This document shows, one piece after another, positions 22,554 to 33,400 of a stretch of 64,000 nt of DNA (positions within the stretch are counted from its first letter, which is position 1; the number at the start of each line of letters is the position of its first letter). Position numbers and translations under genes: made by a program. The notes beneath the pieces were generated by a model. It did not search any database and had not been told where the DNA came from. It worked only from the letters and a program-made list of their open reading frames with translations. Origin of the DNA: Endothia cerciana. Taxonomy: Eukaryota > Ascomycota > Sordariomycetes > Diaporthales > Cryphonectriaceae. The stretch spans positions 104,303 through 168,302 of the forward strand of contig JALRMH010000065.1 of assembly GCA_026119935.1 (NCBI GenBank), read 5' to 3'.

Positions 22554-23599
22554 TCATCTAATGCTATTTTTACCCCATGGTCTCGGCGCCGCGTCGATTA
22601 AGACCTCTTCTTTTCCACCATCAACGAGCCTCGTCCCGATCCCGGCCTTCTTCCTCTCGTCATCGTCCAAAAACAGGGTCTGCGCCACACCCCACGGGTT
22701 CCGTCTGAGTCTCTTATCCTTGAGTCCCTCCGACTGCCCTTGCGGGTCGCGCCTCCACTCCTCCACCGCACGCTCCTCGTTCTCCACCACCTCCGGGACG
22801 CCAGGCGGGTTGATCCCCACGAATGTCACCCTCTCCAACGGGAAGGAGAGCGCGGCGCAGTGCGCATCAGTGAGACGTCGCCGCTTGAACGCGTGGCTGA
22901 CGACGGTGAGACGGCTGGGCCATCGAGCCTGGTCGTATGAGCGCCAGAAGTGGATGATGCTAAACAGGATGTTTTGGTGCGAGTCCAGCGCGCGCTCTTC
23001 CACCAGGACGCGTGGATGGAGGGGGACAGGTGAGGGCGTATGAGTAAAAGCCGTTTCCGAGATAGATCCGGACGAGGGTGTGGCTCGGAGCAGACCCCAA
23101 CACGAGTTGGCGGCAGCGAGGTTGGCGTAACTACGAGCTTCGGAAAGTGGTGTGCTCGGGACGGTGGGACCTCTGGAAAGGCTGTCAGCATAGGTTCCTA
23201 GGAGCCCATAGCGGCCGAGTCCAGTTTGACGGCCGAGCATGTCGGCCTAGATGCCACCAGAATCTCTGAAGTGGCCTCTGGGCTAGCCGGTTTCACCCAC
23301 CCTGAGAACATCAATACTGATCGGTCATCCTCACTCAGTGCCTTCAGGCCAGCTTTGATGTGTTCCGTGTACGTTGGCGTCTCGCCCCTCTTCCAGCTCT
23401 CGATGATCCACTCAGACTCATCTTCACCGTTGGTAGGACCCCCAGCCCAGATCGCGTGGCCGCAGACGATGATGAGATGGTCTGGTGGCTCCATGGTCGA
23501 GGCCGTAGGGAACGGCAGAATTATAAAGCTGTCAACAGCAGATCCGCGCTTGGGGGCCTCGAAGTTACTAGGAAGACGTGGCCAATCAGGTTGCACCAT
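22554..23599 (-). CDS. DUF218 (YdcF-like) domain protein
   Basis: Two exons (23599-23301 and 23172-22554) give about 305 residues. The N-terminal part has HLIIVCGHAIWAGG, the Rossmann-like first strand of the DUF218 fold. The splice GTGGGT..CAG rebuilds FSGGPTVPSTPLSEARSY across the junction, the SGG...T...SEA signature of the family. A conserved-looking core continues with NILFSIIHFWRSY and VSHAFKRRRLTDAHC, and the C-terminus carries NPWGVAQTLF. Bacterial YdcF binds S-adenosylmethionine, but the reaction is not established for the fungal proteins. The start is uncertain: Met codons lie at 23638, 23599 and 23494, the last just before the domain. The gene follows the folate gene on the same strand after only about 80 bases. 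Confidence 0.85.
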
Positions 23600-23679
23600 G
23601 TGACAGGGTAGTTTGAAGTGGTGTGTGTGTATGGACAATAATACCTATAGTTTTTGGCGAGTCGGCAGCGAGGGACGTC

Positions 23680-24885
23680 TCAAGATATATCTCTGCTACG
23701 CATATGCCGCAATAGGTCGGAGACCAGATATAAGCTCCCAGCTACCACCACAGGCTGCCCTTTGGTAGGTGCTGTCTCCAGCACTACTGCTCCTATGTCT
23801 ACTTCGGCGTCACTCTCGAACGTCGTGGCGCCGCATTTTGCTGCAGCAGCCAGGACGTCCTTTGGGTCTTGCGGCCTCACCCACGGCATGCCGTCGACCG
23901 GTCCAAACCGCACAGCCGTAACAAGGTCGTTCGGCTTGATCAAGACGTCCAGTATGCCACTGACGTCTTTTCCCTCGGAGGCTGCGAGGATCCAGGTCAC
24001 GGGCTGGCCACCGGCGCGCATCTGCCTATTCACGTAGCGCGCCAGTACCTCTGCCGACTGGACATTATGCGCGCCATCGAGGAGCATCTTGGTACCATTC
24101 AGGTCGAATCTCTGCAGTCTCCCTGGAATGCGGGCCTGCTTGACAACGGGAAGGATCTCTTCCAGGGTGCATAGGCGATCCGGACAGGCCAGGCGGTACG
24201 CCTGTAGGGCGCTCACGAGGTTCTGGGCTTGATGGGGCTCGAAGCCCTCCGAGGCCAACAGCTCCGCTTCAGCTGGCGATGGAGATGCGTAGACGACACG
24301 TGCCCCCACAGCCATGGCACGCTCCCCGATGGCACGCAGCACAGAGGGCTGGTTGCTCTCGTCGATGACACAAGAGACCTTTTTCCGCATGATCCCGGCT
24401 TTCTGGACAGAAATCTCCTCAATGGTATTGCCCAGTATCAGTTGGTGGTCCAGGCCGATCTTGGTAATGACGGTGACAGCCTTGTGCCTGAGAACATTGG
24501 TGGCATCCAGAGTGCCTCCCATTCCGACCTCGACGACGCCGAACTCCACCTTTGCGCTGTTCAGGATCTCAAAGGCGGTGGCGGTGAGTAGCTCAAACTC
24601 GGAAGCCCCGATCTGCTCTGTCTGGTCCCTCTCCCTGACCAGTCTTTCCGTGTCGAGGAAGACCTTCTCGGACACCGGCTTTTCATTGATGGTGATGCAG
24701 TCCCACCGGTCGATAAAGTGAGGCGAGTTAAACCTCCCGCATGACCTCCCGGCGGCGAGTATCATGGCAGAGAGATAGGCGCATGTTGAGCCTTTCCCAT
24801 TGGTGCCGGCAACGTGGATGGCCTTCCATGTCTGGGGGGTATGCTGGAGGAGGCGGGTAATACGGGAGAGGCCGAGCTCGATCAT
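23680..24885 (-). CDS. FOL3: dihydrofolate synthase (FOL3-type, Mur ligase family)
   Basis: Single-exon, 401 residues from the chosen start. The enzyme joins glutamate to dihydropteroate using ATP, an essential step of folate synthesis. The ATP-binding loop VAGTNGKGST is at about 25-34. The FOL3-type SPHFIDRWDCITIN follows at 54-67. Mur-ligase-like features VEVGMGGTLDATN, KIGLDHQLILG and LDGAHN come later in order. The ending VVVAGSLYLVSDLLRHM is typical of folate ligases. The length and motif details fit dihydrofolate synthase better than the longer folylpolyglutamate synthase. The open frame extends 23 codons further upstream (Met at 24954), but MIELGLSRITRLL matches where family members begin. 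Confidence 0.93.
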   Translation of the reverse strand: MIELGLSRITRLLQHTPQTWKAIHVAGTNGKGSTCAYLSAMILAAGRSCGRFNSPHFIDRWDCITINEKPVSEKVFLDTERLVRERDQTEQIGASEFELLTATAFEILNSAKVEFGVVEVGMGGTLDATNVLRHKAVTVITKIGLDHQLILGNTIEEISVQKAGIMRKKVSCVIDESNQPSVLRAIGERAMAVGARVVYASPSPAEAELLASEGFEPHQAQNLVSALQAYRLACPDRLCTLEEILPVVKQARIPGRLQRFDLNGTKMLLDGAHNVQSAEVLARYVNRQMRAGGQPVTWILAASEGKDVSGILDVLIKPNDLVTAVRFGPVDGMPWVRPQDPKDVLAAAAKCGATTFESDAEVDIGAVVLETAPTKGQPVVVAGSLYLVSDLLRHMRSRDIS

Positions 24886-25872
24886 GGCGGCGGAATGATC
24901 CTGTCGCTCCCGTACAGGGCACCAGATGGTATTGTTGCGTCGCCGCAAAGCCACAGGCCCACCCAGGTAAGGCCCTGAATACCTAGTAGACGGCGGCGAT
25001 ATCTGCCCAAGTCACGCGGCAGACCGTGTTCAGGCCTGGCAACACACCCAGCTGTCGAAGTGTCACGGGATCAGGGGGCACGTGTGAGTCATGTTCTTGT
25101 CAGCCTCAAAACATGCTGGTGTTGGAGCGGACGGGCGACGAGACTGGTGAAGGCTACCATGAAAACCCTGGGTGGTGTTGTGTTGCTGGGGAGTTGGCGA
25201 CGAACGGCCACTCCAGTGGCTGAGAGTCGCTGCAGAGGATGGCAGGGGGGGGTTGGGTCAGGGGACCCAGGGGAGGGCGGGCAGTGGTGACGATGCTGAA
25301 TACCTCTGGCCTCGCCACAAGGTTGGGGGGGTGAAAAGTATCTGCTATCAGCAGCGACAGGCCGCAACCGACCTGCATACAGACGGAAAAAGAAGAGACT
25401 AGGATTAAGTCGTCGTCTTCCTCTCCCCTCGTCTGTCTCTTTGTGATTGTCATCGCCCCCTTTCAACGTCCTCAACCCTCTCCTTTTCTCCATCCAACCC
25501 TCCCCAATCAACACTCTCCTCTCCATCCCTCGTTCTTGGCCGCGCAGATAACATCGCCGGCGCATCCTCATCACGAGGCAACCGGCGGCTGCATCTACGC
25601 AGTGTTCTTCATTGAAATCATTGCCGTTCCGCTGCTTTGCGTTGCCTTGTTTTGATTCCATTGCCTTCGTCAATTCTCCTGCCCTTCCTTACTACCCGGA
25701 AGGTCTGGTTCCTCTTTTTTTCCCCTTCTTTTTTTTCTTCTTTAGTTTCGGGGTGGTTGTTTTTTTTTTTTGGCTGTCCTCCTTTCTCTTTCCCCCGGCC
25801 TTTCTGCCCCTCGTCAACAGCAGCCGGGACCCGAACGTGGAAGATTCGCGACCGCGACACCACACTCTCATC
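24886..25872. promoter_or_regulatory. divergent intergenic region
   Basis: About 1 kb between the minus-strand folate gene and the plus-strand gene at 25873, holding both promoters. The right half (25420-25860) is strongly pyrimidine-rich on the plus strand with T runs near 25717-25770, a common form of fungal core promoter and leader. No specific binding site is claimed. Confidence 0.55.
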
Positions 25873-27650
25873 ATGGGTCTGCCGTAAGTCTCTCCATCCC
25901 TCTCCCCCCCCCCCCCCAATATCACAACCCTGTTCTTGTAATCTTGCGACCGAGAATCACGGCCAGCAGTCAGCAGGCAGCGGCCGGCCAATGAATGCGC
26001 GCCCTGGCCACTTTTTCACGCGCCTCTCGTGTCAGCCTAGCATCGGTCGCGCCGCGGTCCATCTCTCTGCGATCATCAGATTTGACCCCACCCCGCATCG
26101 CGACGATCGCCTGCGCCCCTTGTTGCCATCACAGCCATCGTTTTCACTGCGTTCATTTACCATGCGCAAGCCATACTGACGCTTCCCACCCCTACAGCCT
26201 GTACCGCGCGTCAGTCGAGTCCGACATTAGGCCCAAGGTCCCCAAAGACCCACCTACCCGCGCCCGCTCCACCATCCGCCGCATCCGTCGCAATATCAAC
26301 GGCGGCGGCTCTGCTCACCCACCTGTCACTCGCGCCCGTACATTCCGCGATGGCAGTGATGACTCACAGGATGGAGTGGTGACCTGGAGTCGCTACGAGC
26401 CCGCCGACACCAACGCGCCTTCGCGATCAAGGCTACACAGGGCGGCGATCCTCGCCGACACATACTTCATCCCTCCGAGCTCAGCCCGACAGAACGAGCC
26501 CGCGCGATCTGCGAGGCAGACCGACTCTGCCTTGCGCGAGGTCGTCTACCGCCATGGCATGAGCCAGGACGTGGCCAGGTTCTATGGCGAGCACATGGCC
26601 ATGTTGCACGCGGCTACAAGCTCTCGTCCCTCTCGAGGCACAGAGGAAAGCACTGCTGCCGAGCTATTTACTCCTTTGGCTCTTCCTTCAGAGCCCGGGT
26701 CTTTGGCCGGGGCTTTGGCTCTGTCACCGTTCGACAGGCCCACGCCGCCCAGACAAGTAAGCGATTTCAATACCGACATGATATATACTTCAAGTTCCGA
26801 ATCCGTCAGTCAATACATCGATGTGTCCGCTAAGTAGCATGCACGATGCCTTCCGGCATCGCAAATGCTCAGTAGCGGGCGGTCGCCGCGACGACTCAAT
26901 CTTAATCTCGAGGCTTGCAGCCATGCTAACGCTCCATCTTAGACGACGACGCGACTCACGCCTCGGCCCGTCTTGCCATCGCCGCGGCTGCCCGAGACCA
27001 GTGCTAGGGCTAGCGAAAGCCGCCAACCCGACAGAGTTCCGGGTGTCGTGCTACAAGGACAGGATGGACAGCTCATTGCTATGGGGCGATTGAGGTCCAT
27101 TCGTGATACAGCGCAGCGCCTGCCTCTACCGCTGCCTCCAGTGGACCCTCAAGTTGACGGACTTGGTGACCGTGATAGGAGCCTCAGTCCCGAGGGCGAC
27201 GGGGTATGGGATACGCTTCTCAGTTCCATCACCCCCGATCCTCAGACACCTAGCGTTGGGGCGTCCTTCGCATCCACTTCTGCGCCCGTCTCAACGACGA
27301 ATCTGCAGAGCACAGCCAACAGTTCCCGCTCGTCCCACCGCGACACGACCATGGATGCGCTAGAGGATTTTGACGACGAACATTTTTGCGAGTCCTGTGG
27401 TGACAACACGGACACGGAGGGCGATGGAGACGACGAGTCGCGCGAGAACACGCTGCGGCGCTTTGGGCGGTCGTACGCAGATGTGGTCGCCCGTTCGCGA
27501 TCGCAGCGCGATGATGATGATTTTGAGTTCCCGGGTGATGTGGAATCGATGCAACGCATCGTGCGCCAGCTTGCACGGCGTGAGGATATCCCGGACGAGT
27601 GGTGGGCTGAAGCTGGCCTCAGCCGCTCCCTGCCACGTGAGGCTGCTTAG
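25873..27650 (+). CDS. conserved fungal hypothetical protein
   Basis: Three exons (25873-25883, 26198-26756, 26943-27650) give 425 residues. The first coding exon is only 11 bases and encodes MGLP up to a GTAAGT donor. Splicing to 26198 yields MGLPLYRASVESDIRPKVP. The second exon is Arg/Ser-rich and ends in a compact stretch with VVYRHGMSQDVARFYGEHM. The third carries DGLGDRDRSLSPEGDGVWD and TLLSSITPDPQTPSVGASFAS, which look like conserved fungal motifs, then an acidic segment with EHFCESCGDNTD. It ends with a helix containing MQRIVRQLARREDIPDEWW. No catalytic domain, signal peptide or membrane helix is recognised and no function is assigned. The second intron (186 bases) begins GTAAGC and ends TTAG. 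Confidence 0.75.
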
Positions 27651-27943
27651 ACCAGCCGAAAGAGGCCTGAGGCAGCGCCGACGAGGAGGGTCGGGAGTGC
27701 TCATCTGAGTGGGCCAGCATCTATGTTCGCCATATGGGTCATTACGGAGTTTCTAATATGAGGATCGATGCCATATACGAAGTTACGGCTTACGAGCTAT
27801 TGTACCGGCGGAGGAACTTGCGGACTAGGCTGCCCTCTGGGGCGAGCATGCCATAATACGAAGCCGCGAGTGTCGGCGGTAGTTATGGAAAAGCGTTCCT
27901 TGATGAAACCAAAGCCAAACCAAAAAAAGACCAAAAACAAAAC

Positions 27944-27975
<32 letters not shown>

Positions 27976-27994
27976 GGGGGGGGGGGGGGGGGGG
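27944..27994. repeat. A24 followed by G27 homopolymer tract
   Basis: Twenty-four A residues run directly into twenty-seven G residues, preceded by an A-rich segment. It could be a biological tract or a sequencing or assembly artefact. Confidence 0.9.
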
Positions 27995-29566
27995 TGTCCT
28001 TAGGAGGTATCTTGGAGACTATTGCAGTCTTCGAAAGTGTGCAAATATGTCATGCCATGTATATGCCATGCTATGTGTTCAGGCCACTTGTCGGCATCTG
28101 CTCTCAAAAATGACGTTACGTTGCGCCGCCACAAGACGTCACGGTCTCCCTTTACAATGCAGTGCTACTCTTGGGTAAGCTCGGGCTCGCGTCAAGTGCT
28201 GAATATTAAGTCTTTTTCCCGTGGGTAGATAGATGTTAAAATCAAAGTCATGGACAGGCTAAGATGAGGCCATGAGCGGTGCTTCGTCAACGGTTCGAGG
28301 ATTCCGCTTGCAAAGGTACTACCATGTATACATGTAACAGGAGCAGTGTTTGTTAGGAAGAGAACGCCTGTCCCGTCGACCACGCGTTCCTCTAACGGCC
28401 GCCAGTATACTATTAGGACCACCAAAGCACCAAGAGTTCGACGGCGTCGTCTCGGGTCTACCACCTGGGCAGCACAATTGCATCGACCAGGCCTGAAGAT
28501 CCGATCCGGGTCTGCGTGAGGAAACAGTGCCGCCACCCACAGGTCCATAAGGCTCAAGATGGGTTTTCTCGTACTCTGTACGAGAAGGAAGGATGGCATC
28601 TGAACCTTGAATGGGACACGGTCCATCGCGTCCACGGAAGACATACACGTTCCTTGGAGGAATAGCGTCTTCCTCGGTGGTTTTTCCCCCTCCTTTTTTT
28701 CTTCTTCTTGTCTTTCCTCTTCTTCTCTTTTTTTTCTTTTTTCCTTTCTTAGTCTGTGCCCATGACACCCCCCCCCCCCCATGCTCGTGTCCAATGCCCA
28801 ATTCCGACCTAGATTCCTTGAGCCTGAAGCCTGGATGAGGGTCAGCGTCGAGGGCTGGTCCGCGCTCCCTCTCTGCCTTGCTCATGGAGCATTGGGTGGG
28901 GAGCCGTACTCCACATTGTTCTATGGGATTCGGGGGCTCCAGACTGATCCCAGCTCGCCAGTGGTGGAGACGTGAAATGATTCAGTGGGCTTGCTTGGTG
29001 GAGATGTACTGTGTGTGTTGTGTTGTGCAGGCTAGAGAACACCCATCTCGATGATGGAGCTTCGATATCTGATGCCCATTCCTGGTGGAGGAGATTGGAA
29101 TGAGACATGATCCTGCCTGCAACAACACCATTGGCCGGTCACGAGAAGCAGATTCTTTACTCTGCATCCGTTGTCCCGGCCGACTGCTCAAGACCTGCGA
29201 TGGACGACAACTGATACATGGTAAACAGAGACTCTGACAGGGCTGAAAGGTGACAGCCCCGCAACGCGAGGCACTGAAGCCAGGCAGCTCCTAGCTGCAC
29301 CTCTAGGCGGAAGAGGTGTCATTGGGCGCACTGGGCCCAAGGCCCTGCTTGGCACAGCACCAGGGGGATGGAAGCTTGTGCTGTTGCGTTGCACCAGAGC
29401 GAACATTGAAACCTTACTTACCGTGATGCCTGCAGGCCCGAGAAACACATGAAGTCCTGAGACGGCGACCCGCAAATATCCCACTGCCACTACAACAGAA
29501 CACTGATGCACTGACAGTTTTGACTATTGTAGACCACAGCCCACCATTTGCAGCGCCCGTCACCTC

Positions 29567-29656
29567 AGTGGCAGTGACAGTGGCAGTGGCAGTGGCAGTG
29601 GCATTGCAAACCAAAGCGGAGGGCCAGGGCCAGGGCCAGGGCCAGGGCCAGGGCCG
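29567..29656. repeat. (GTGGCA)n and (GGGCCA)n hexanucleotide repeats
   Basis: About six GTGGCA-type units (29567-29605), one with an altered base, and about six GGGCCA units (29621-29656), separated by 15 bases. Confidence 0.9.
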
Positions 29657-30424
29657 GGTATTGCCAGCGCACGCCGATCATTAGCAAGGGGGGGTGGGGG
29701 GGGGAGGCCAATGGCACAGTCACATACCATGGTACAGCTCAGCACAAGTCAACGAACTCGCCCTGCATCTACCGTCGCTTGCTGCCCTGGGACTTCTTTT
29801 CAACTTTTTTTTTTTTTTTCTTTCCCCTTGTTTGTGTTTTTTTGGTCCTCCTTACTTGCCTTCCCCGAGGAGTTGTGCACTTCAGCACTGAGCCCAGCTG
29901 GGGGGCATGTGGCTTCAGAGCTCTTGATCTGCTGCTGTCGCCGACGGCTGTCAACCCCATGTCGGTGATCAGACACAATCAACAATCACCAGCCCAGCGT
30001 CCGCCTCACATCCCACCCTCCGCGAGCACACGCCCCGCTCTGAGATCATAACCGCGACAGCCCCACCCCGAACCTCCCAGATCAACGAACGAGCATAAAC
30101 GGAGGAGCGACTCGTGCACCTCAGGGTAAATAAGACGACAGGGACGTCGCAGCGATATACCAGGCGCGAAGAATCGAGGCCGAGGGAAGGGGAAATTGTT
30201 CGCCAGGGTGTCACACGATCTGCGCCCACCCCCCCCCCCTCCCCGGGGCCAACCCGGCGCAGCCAGTCGGACGCCAACCGGGAGGAGCTGGAGCTGTTCC
30301 TGACGGGGGGAACAATTCTTTTGTCTTCCCCCTCCCCCTCCCTCCCTCCCTCCCCGCCACCCGGCTCGGGATCAGACAAAGGGCCAGCAGGCACGCAGAG
30401 ACACGACATCTCCCCACCGTCGCC

Positions 30425-33400
30425 ATGCGCGCAGGCAGCTCCAACGCCGAGCGGGCCTACCATCCCGGAGGCAGGACGCCGGTAGGCAGGACGCCGCGCA
30501 GGGAGGTCGGCAGTGCCACTGCTGTTATCGCGACCGGCGGTGGTCATGCCCGGGAGAGGGCATTGCAGGATCCTGGCCTGAAGGACTATGTATGTTGGGC
30601 CGCTGGCCCGAGCCACCCAGGTCATGGTTGCCCTTGACGGGTACGCTATCCTGGCCGGAGGAGGGTATGTTTTGCTGACGTGTCTGTGCTGGCAATACAG
30701 AGACTTGGCGACTGCATCGGCAAGGGAGCCTTCGGTTCTGTCTACAAGGCCTTCAATTGGGGCACCGGCGAGGCGGTTGCTGTCAAGCAGATCAAGCTGG
30801 ACAATCTCCCCAAGAGCGAGCTGCGCATGATCGAGGTCAGTATGCCCCCGCTGTCCCGTCCCAACCTATGAAGGGGTCAGGAACAAGCGCCGCTGACGAG
30901 ATACCATACCAGGCCGAGATCGACCTCCTGAAGAACCTGCACCACGACAACATCGTCAAATACATCGGTTTCGTCAAGTCCCAGGACTGCCTGAACATCA
31001 TACTCGAGTCCGTTGCGCCCGCCCACACGCCGAGGTGCTGGGAGGATGAGGAGAACTGACTGCTGGATAGGTACTGCGAGAACGGCTCCCTACACTCGAT
31101 ATGCAAGGCATACGGCAAATTTCCCGAGAACCTCGTCGGCGTCTACATGACACAGGTCCTCCAGGGTCTGCAGTACCTCCACGATCAGGGTGTGATACAT
31201 AGAGATATCAAGGGCGCCAACATCTTGACCACCAAGGACGGCACAGTCAAGCTGGCAGACTTCGGCGTTTCGACCAGCACCCTCGCCGGCCCGGACAAGG
31301 AGGCGCAGGTTGTTGGCACGCCGTACTGGATGGCCCCCGAGATCATTCAACTCTCCGGGGCGACCTCCGCATCGGATATCTGGAGTGTGGGCTGTACCGT
31401 GATCGAACTGCTGCAGGGACGACCGCCGTACCACAATTTGGCGGCCATGCCTGCTCTGTTTGCAATCGTCAACGATGACCACCCTCCCCTGCCTGAAGGG
31501 GTCTCGGCTGTACGTGCCACAATCCCGCGGGGAGGTGAACTCTGTGCTTAGGTGCTGACTTTCTTGACAGGCTGCCCGGGACTTCTTGATGCAGTGTTTC
31601 CAGAAGGACCCGAACCTTCGGGTGTCTGCCAGGAAACTTCTCAAGCACCCGTGGATCGTCGGATGTCGCAGGAGTGACGCCCCAGTGTCCAAGAGGCCTG
31701 CAGATTTCAACCAGGCAGTTGAGGAAGTCAAACAGTGGAACAAGGCTCTGAAGTCTTCAGAGACCTCCCTGAGAGCTTCTTCAGGCTCCGAGGGCAGCGC
31801 CCAGGCGCCTAATGGGCACCCTATGTCCAGGTTCGGCCCAGCAACAACAGACCCACAGCGCTCGAGCTTTGTCACCCCTGCGGCAAAGCGTCCGCTTAAC
31901 ATCACCACTGTCACCAAGCCGAAGCCTAATGCTGACATGTTCAGGTCACCCGAGGTTGCTGATGATGACAATTGGGATAACGACTTCGCGACCGCCATAT
32001 CCCCGAGCGCGCTCCACCTGCCCCACCTGAAGCCACAGGACAATTTCGGGGGCAAGCTCTCTGCCGATAGGCTGAAGCAGTTTGCGTCCATCGACGAGAC
32101 CACCGCAAGAGACAACTGGGATGAACACTTTGAGGGCGATCTGCAGACGGTCAAGAACTCCCGACAGTTTCTGGACCAGGATCCGCAGGAGCAGACGATA
32201 CGTCCGACGCCCAGGAGGTCCAGCAGATCTACGGAATCGTCCAAGTCGCAGCATGGCCACAAGAAGAGCAGAAGCAAGCAGACCTCGTCTTCGAACGTGC
32301 CCCTGTTGCACAAGTCATCCAGCAAGTCCTCGCTTGTGGGAAACAAGTTTGAGCTACCCCAGCGCCCAGAGGCGATATATCGCGAGCAGTCTACCGAGGA
32401 CTTCTCGGATCTCTTCCCTGAAAGTGATAATCTGTTCTCCCGCAAAATGAGTCGTGGCAGGAAGGTAAGCACGCACGCGATTCCCGCCCGCGCCCGAGCT
32501 CCCGATGATACTTACTATGCTTTGTGTCAGGACTCGTCTCAACTCATGCCGCCACCCGACCTCAAACTTGAGTCTGCGAACAACCAGCTGCTCTCACCCG
32601 GTGGCAGTGATATCTTCCAGCGGCAGCGGGTTGTCTCCCGTCCCTCACCTCTCGGTGATCAGCCTATGAGAAGAACGAAGTCGCAAATCGAGATTCAGAA
32701 GTTTGCAGAGGGCGAGGATGACGAAGACTTCTCTGATATCTTCGGTCCCAATGACACGTTGACGGAGAAGGAAGAGAGCGACCGGAGCTCTGAGGACGGC
32801 GGCATCATGCTCCTGTCCAAGCTCTCCAACAGCTCGTGGCTGGGTGACGATGAGGAAGAGGATGACCCGTTCGCCATGATGGATCCCGAGTACAATGAGT
32901 TGGACCTCGAGGCCAATATAGCCAGGGACCGCCATGCCAGACTGGCCGAGAGGGTCGAGGAGCAGGTACAGCTGCTCAAGATTGGAGCCGACATTCAAGG
33001 AGAGGAGCGGGTCTCCGATGTGGCCGATGAGCTTCTCCATTTGCTGCATGAGCATGAGGACGTCAAGGGGCTGATCATCACTGCCCATGGCCTGCTACCC
33101 ATACTAGAGCTGCTCACTCTACCGCCAGACACAATCAGCACAGCCAAAAGTCGTCAGGATATGATCTTGTTACTATTAAGAGTCGTCAACAAGGTGAGTA
33201 GAAGTCTGAGCATCACTCTTGTTGGGACACTGGACTGAGGATACATCAGATCATCTTCCGTGACAGGGAGTTGCAGGAGAACCTATGCTTTGTTGGCGGC
33301 ATTCCCGTCATCACCAAATTCGCTGCTCGGCAGTTCTCGAATGAGATTCGCCTAGAAGCTGCAGCATTCGCCCAGCAGATGTACGAGACCTCGACCCTCA

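Larger units (their letters stand above)
27651..30424. other. 2.8-kb spacer upstream of sepH
   Basis: No gene is supported. It contains the A24/G27 tract (27944-27994), T-rich and poly-C tracts near 28686-28780, two hexanucleotide repeats (29567-29656) and a T run near 29806-29820. Open frames up to 218 codons (for example 29969-30625 minus) are low-complexity or overlap the sepH leader. The last 400 bases are likely promoter and 5' UTR of sepH. Confidence 0.55.

Noticed and set aside
31090..32472. Minus-strand open frame of 460 codons
   Set aside because: Antisense to sepH exons 4-5, where the plus-strand kinase motifs are unmistakable.
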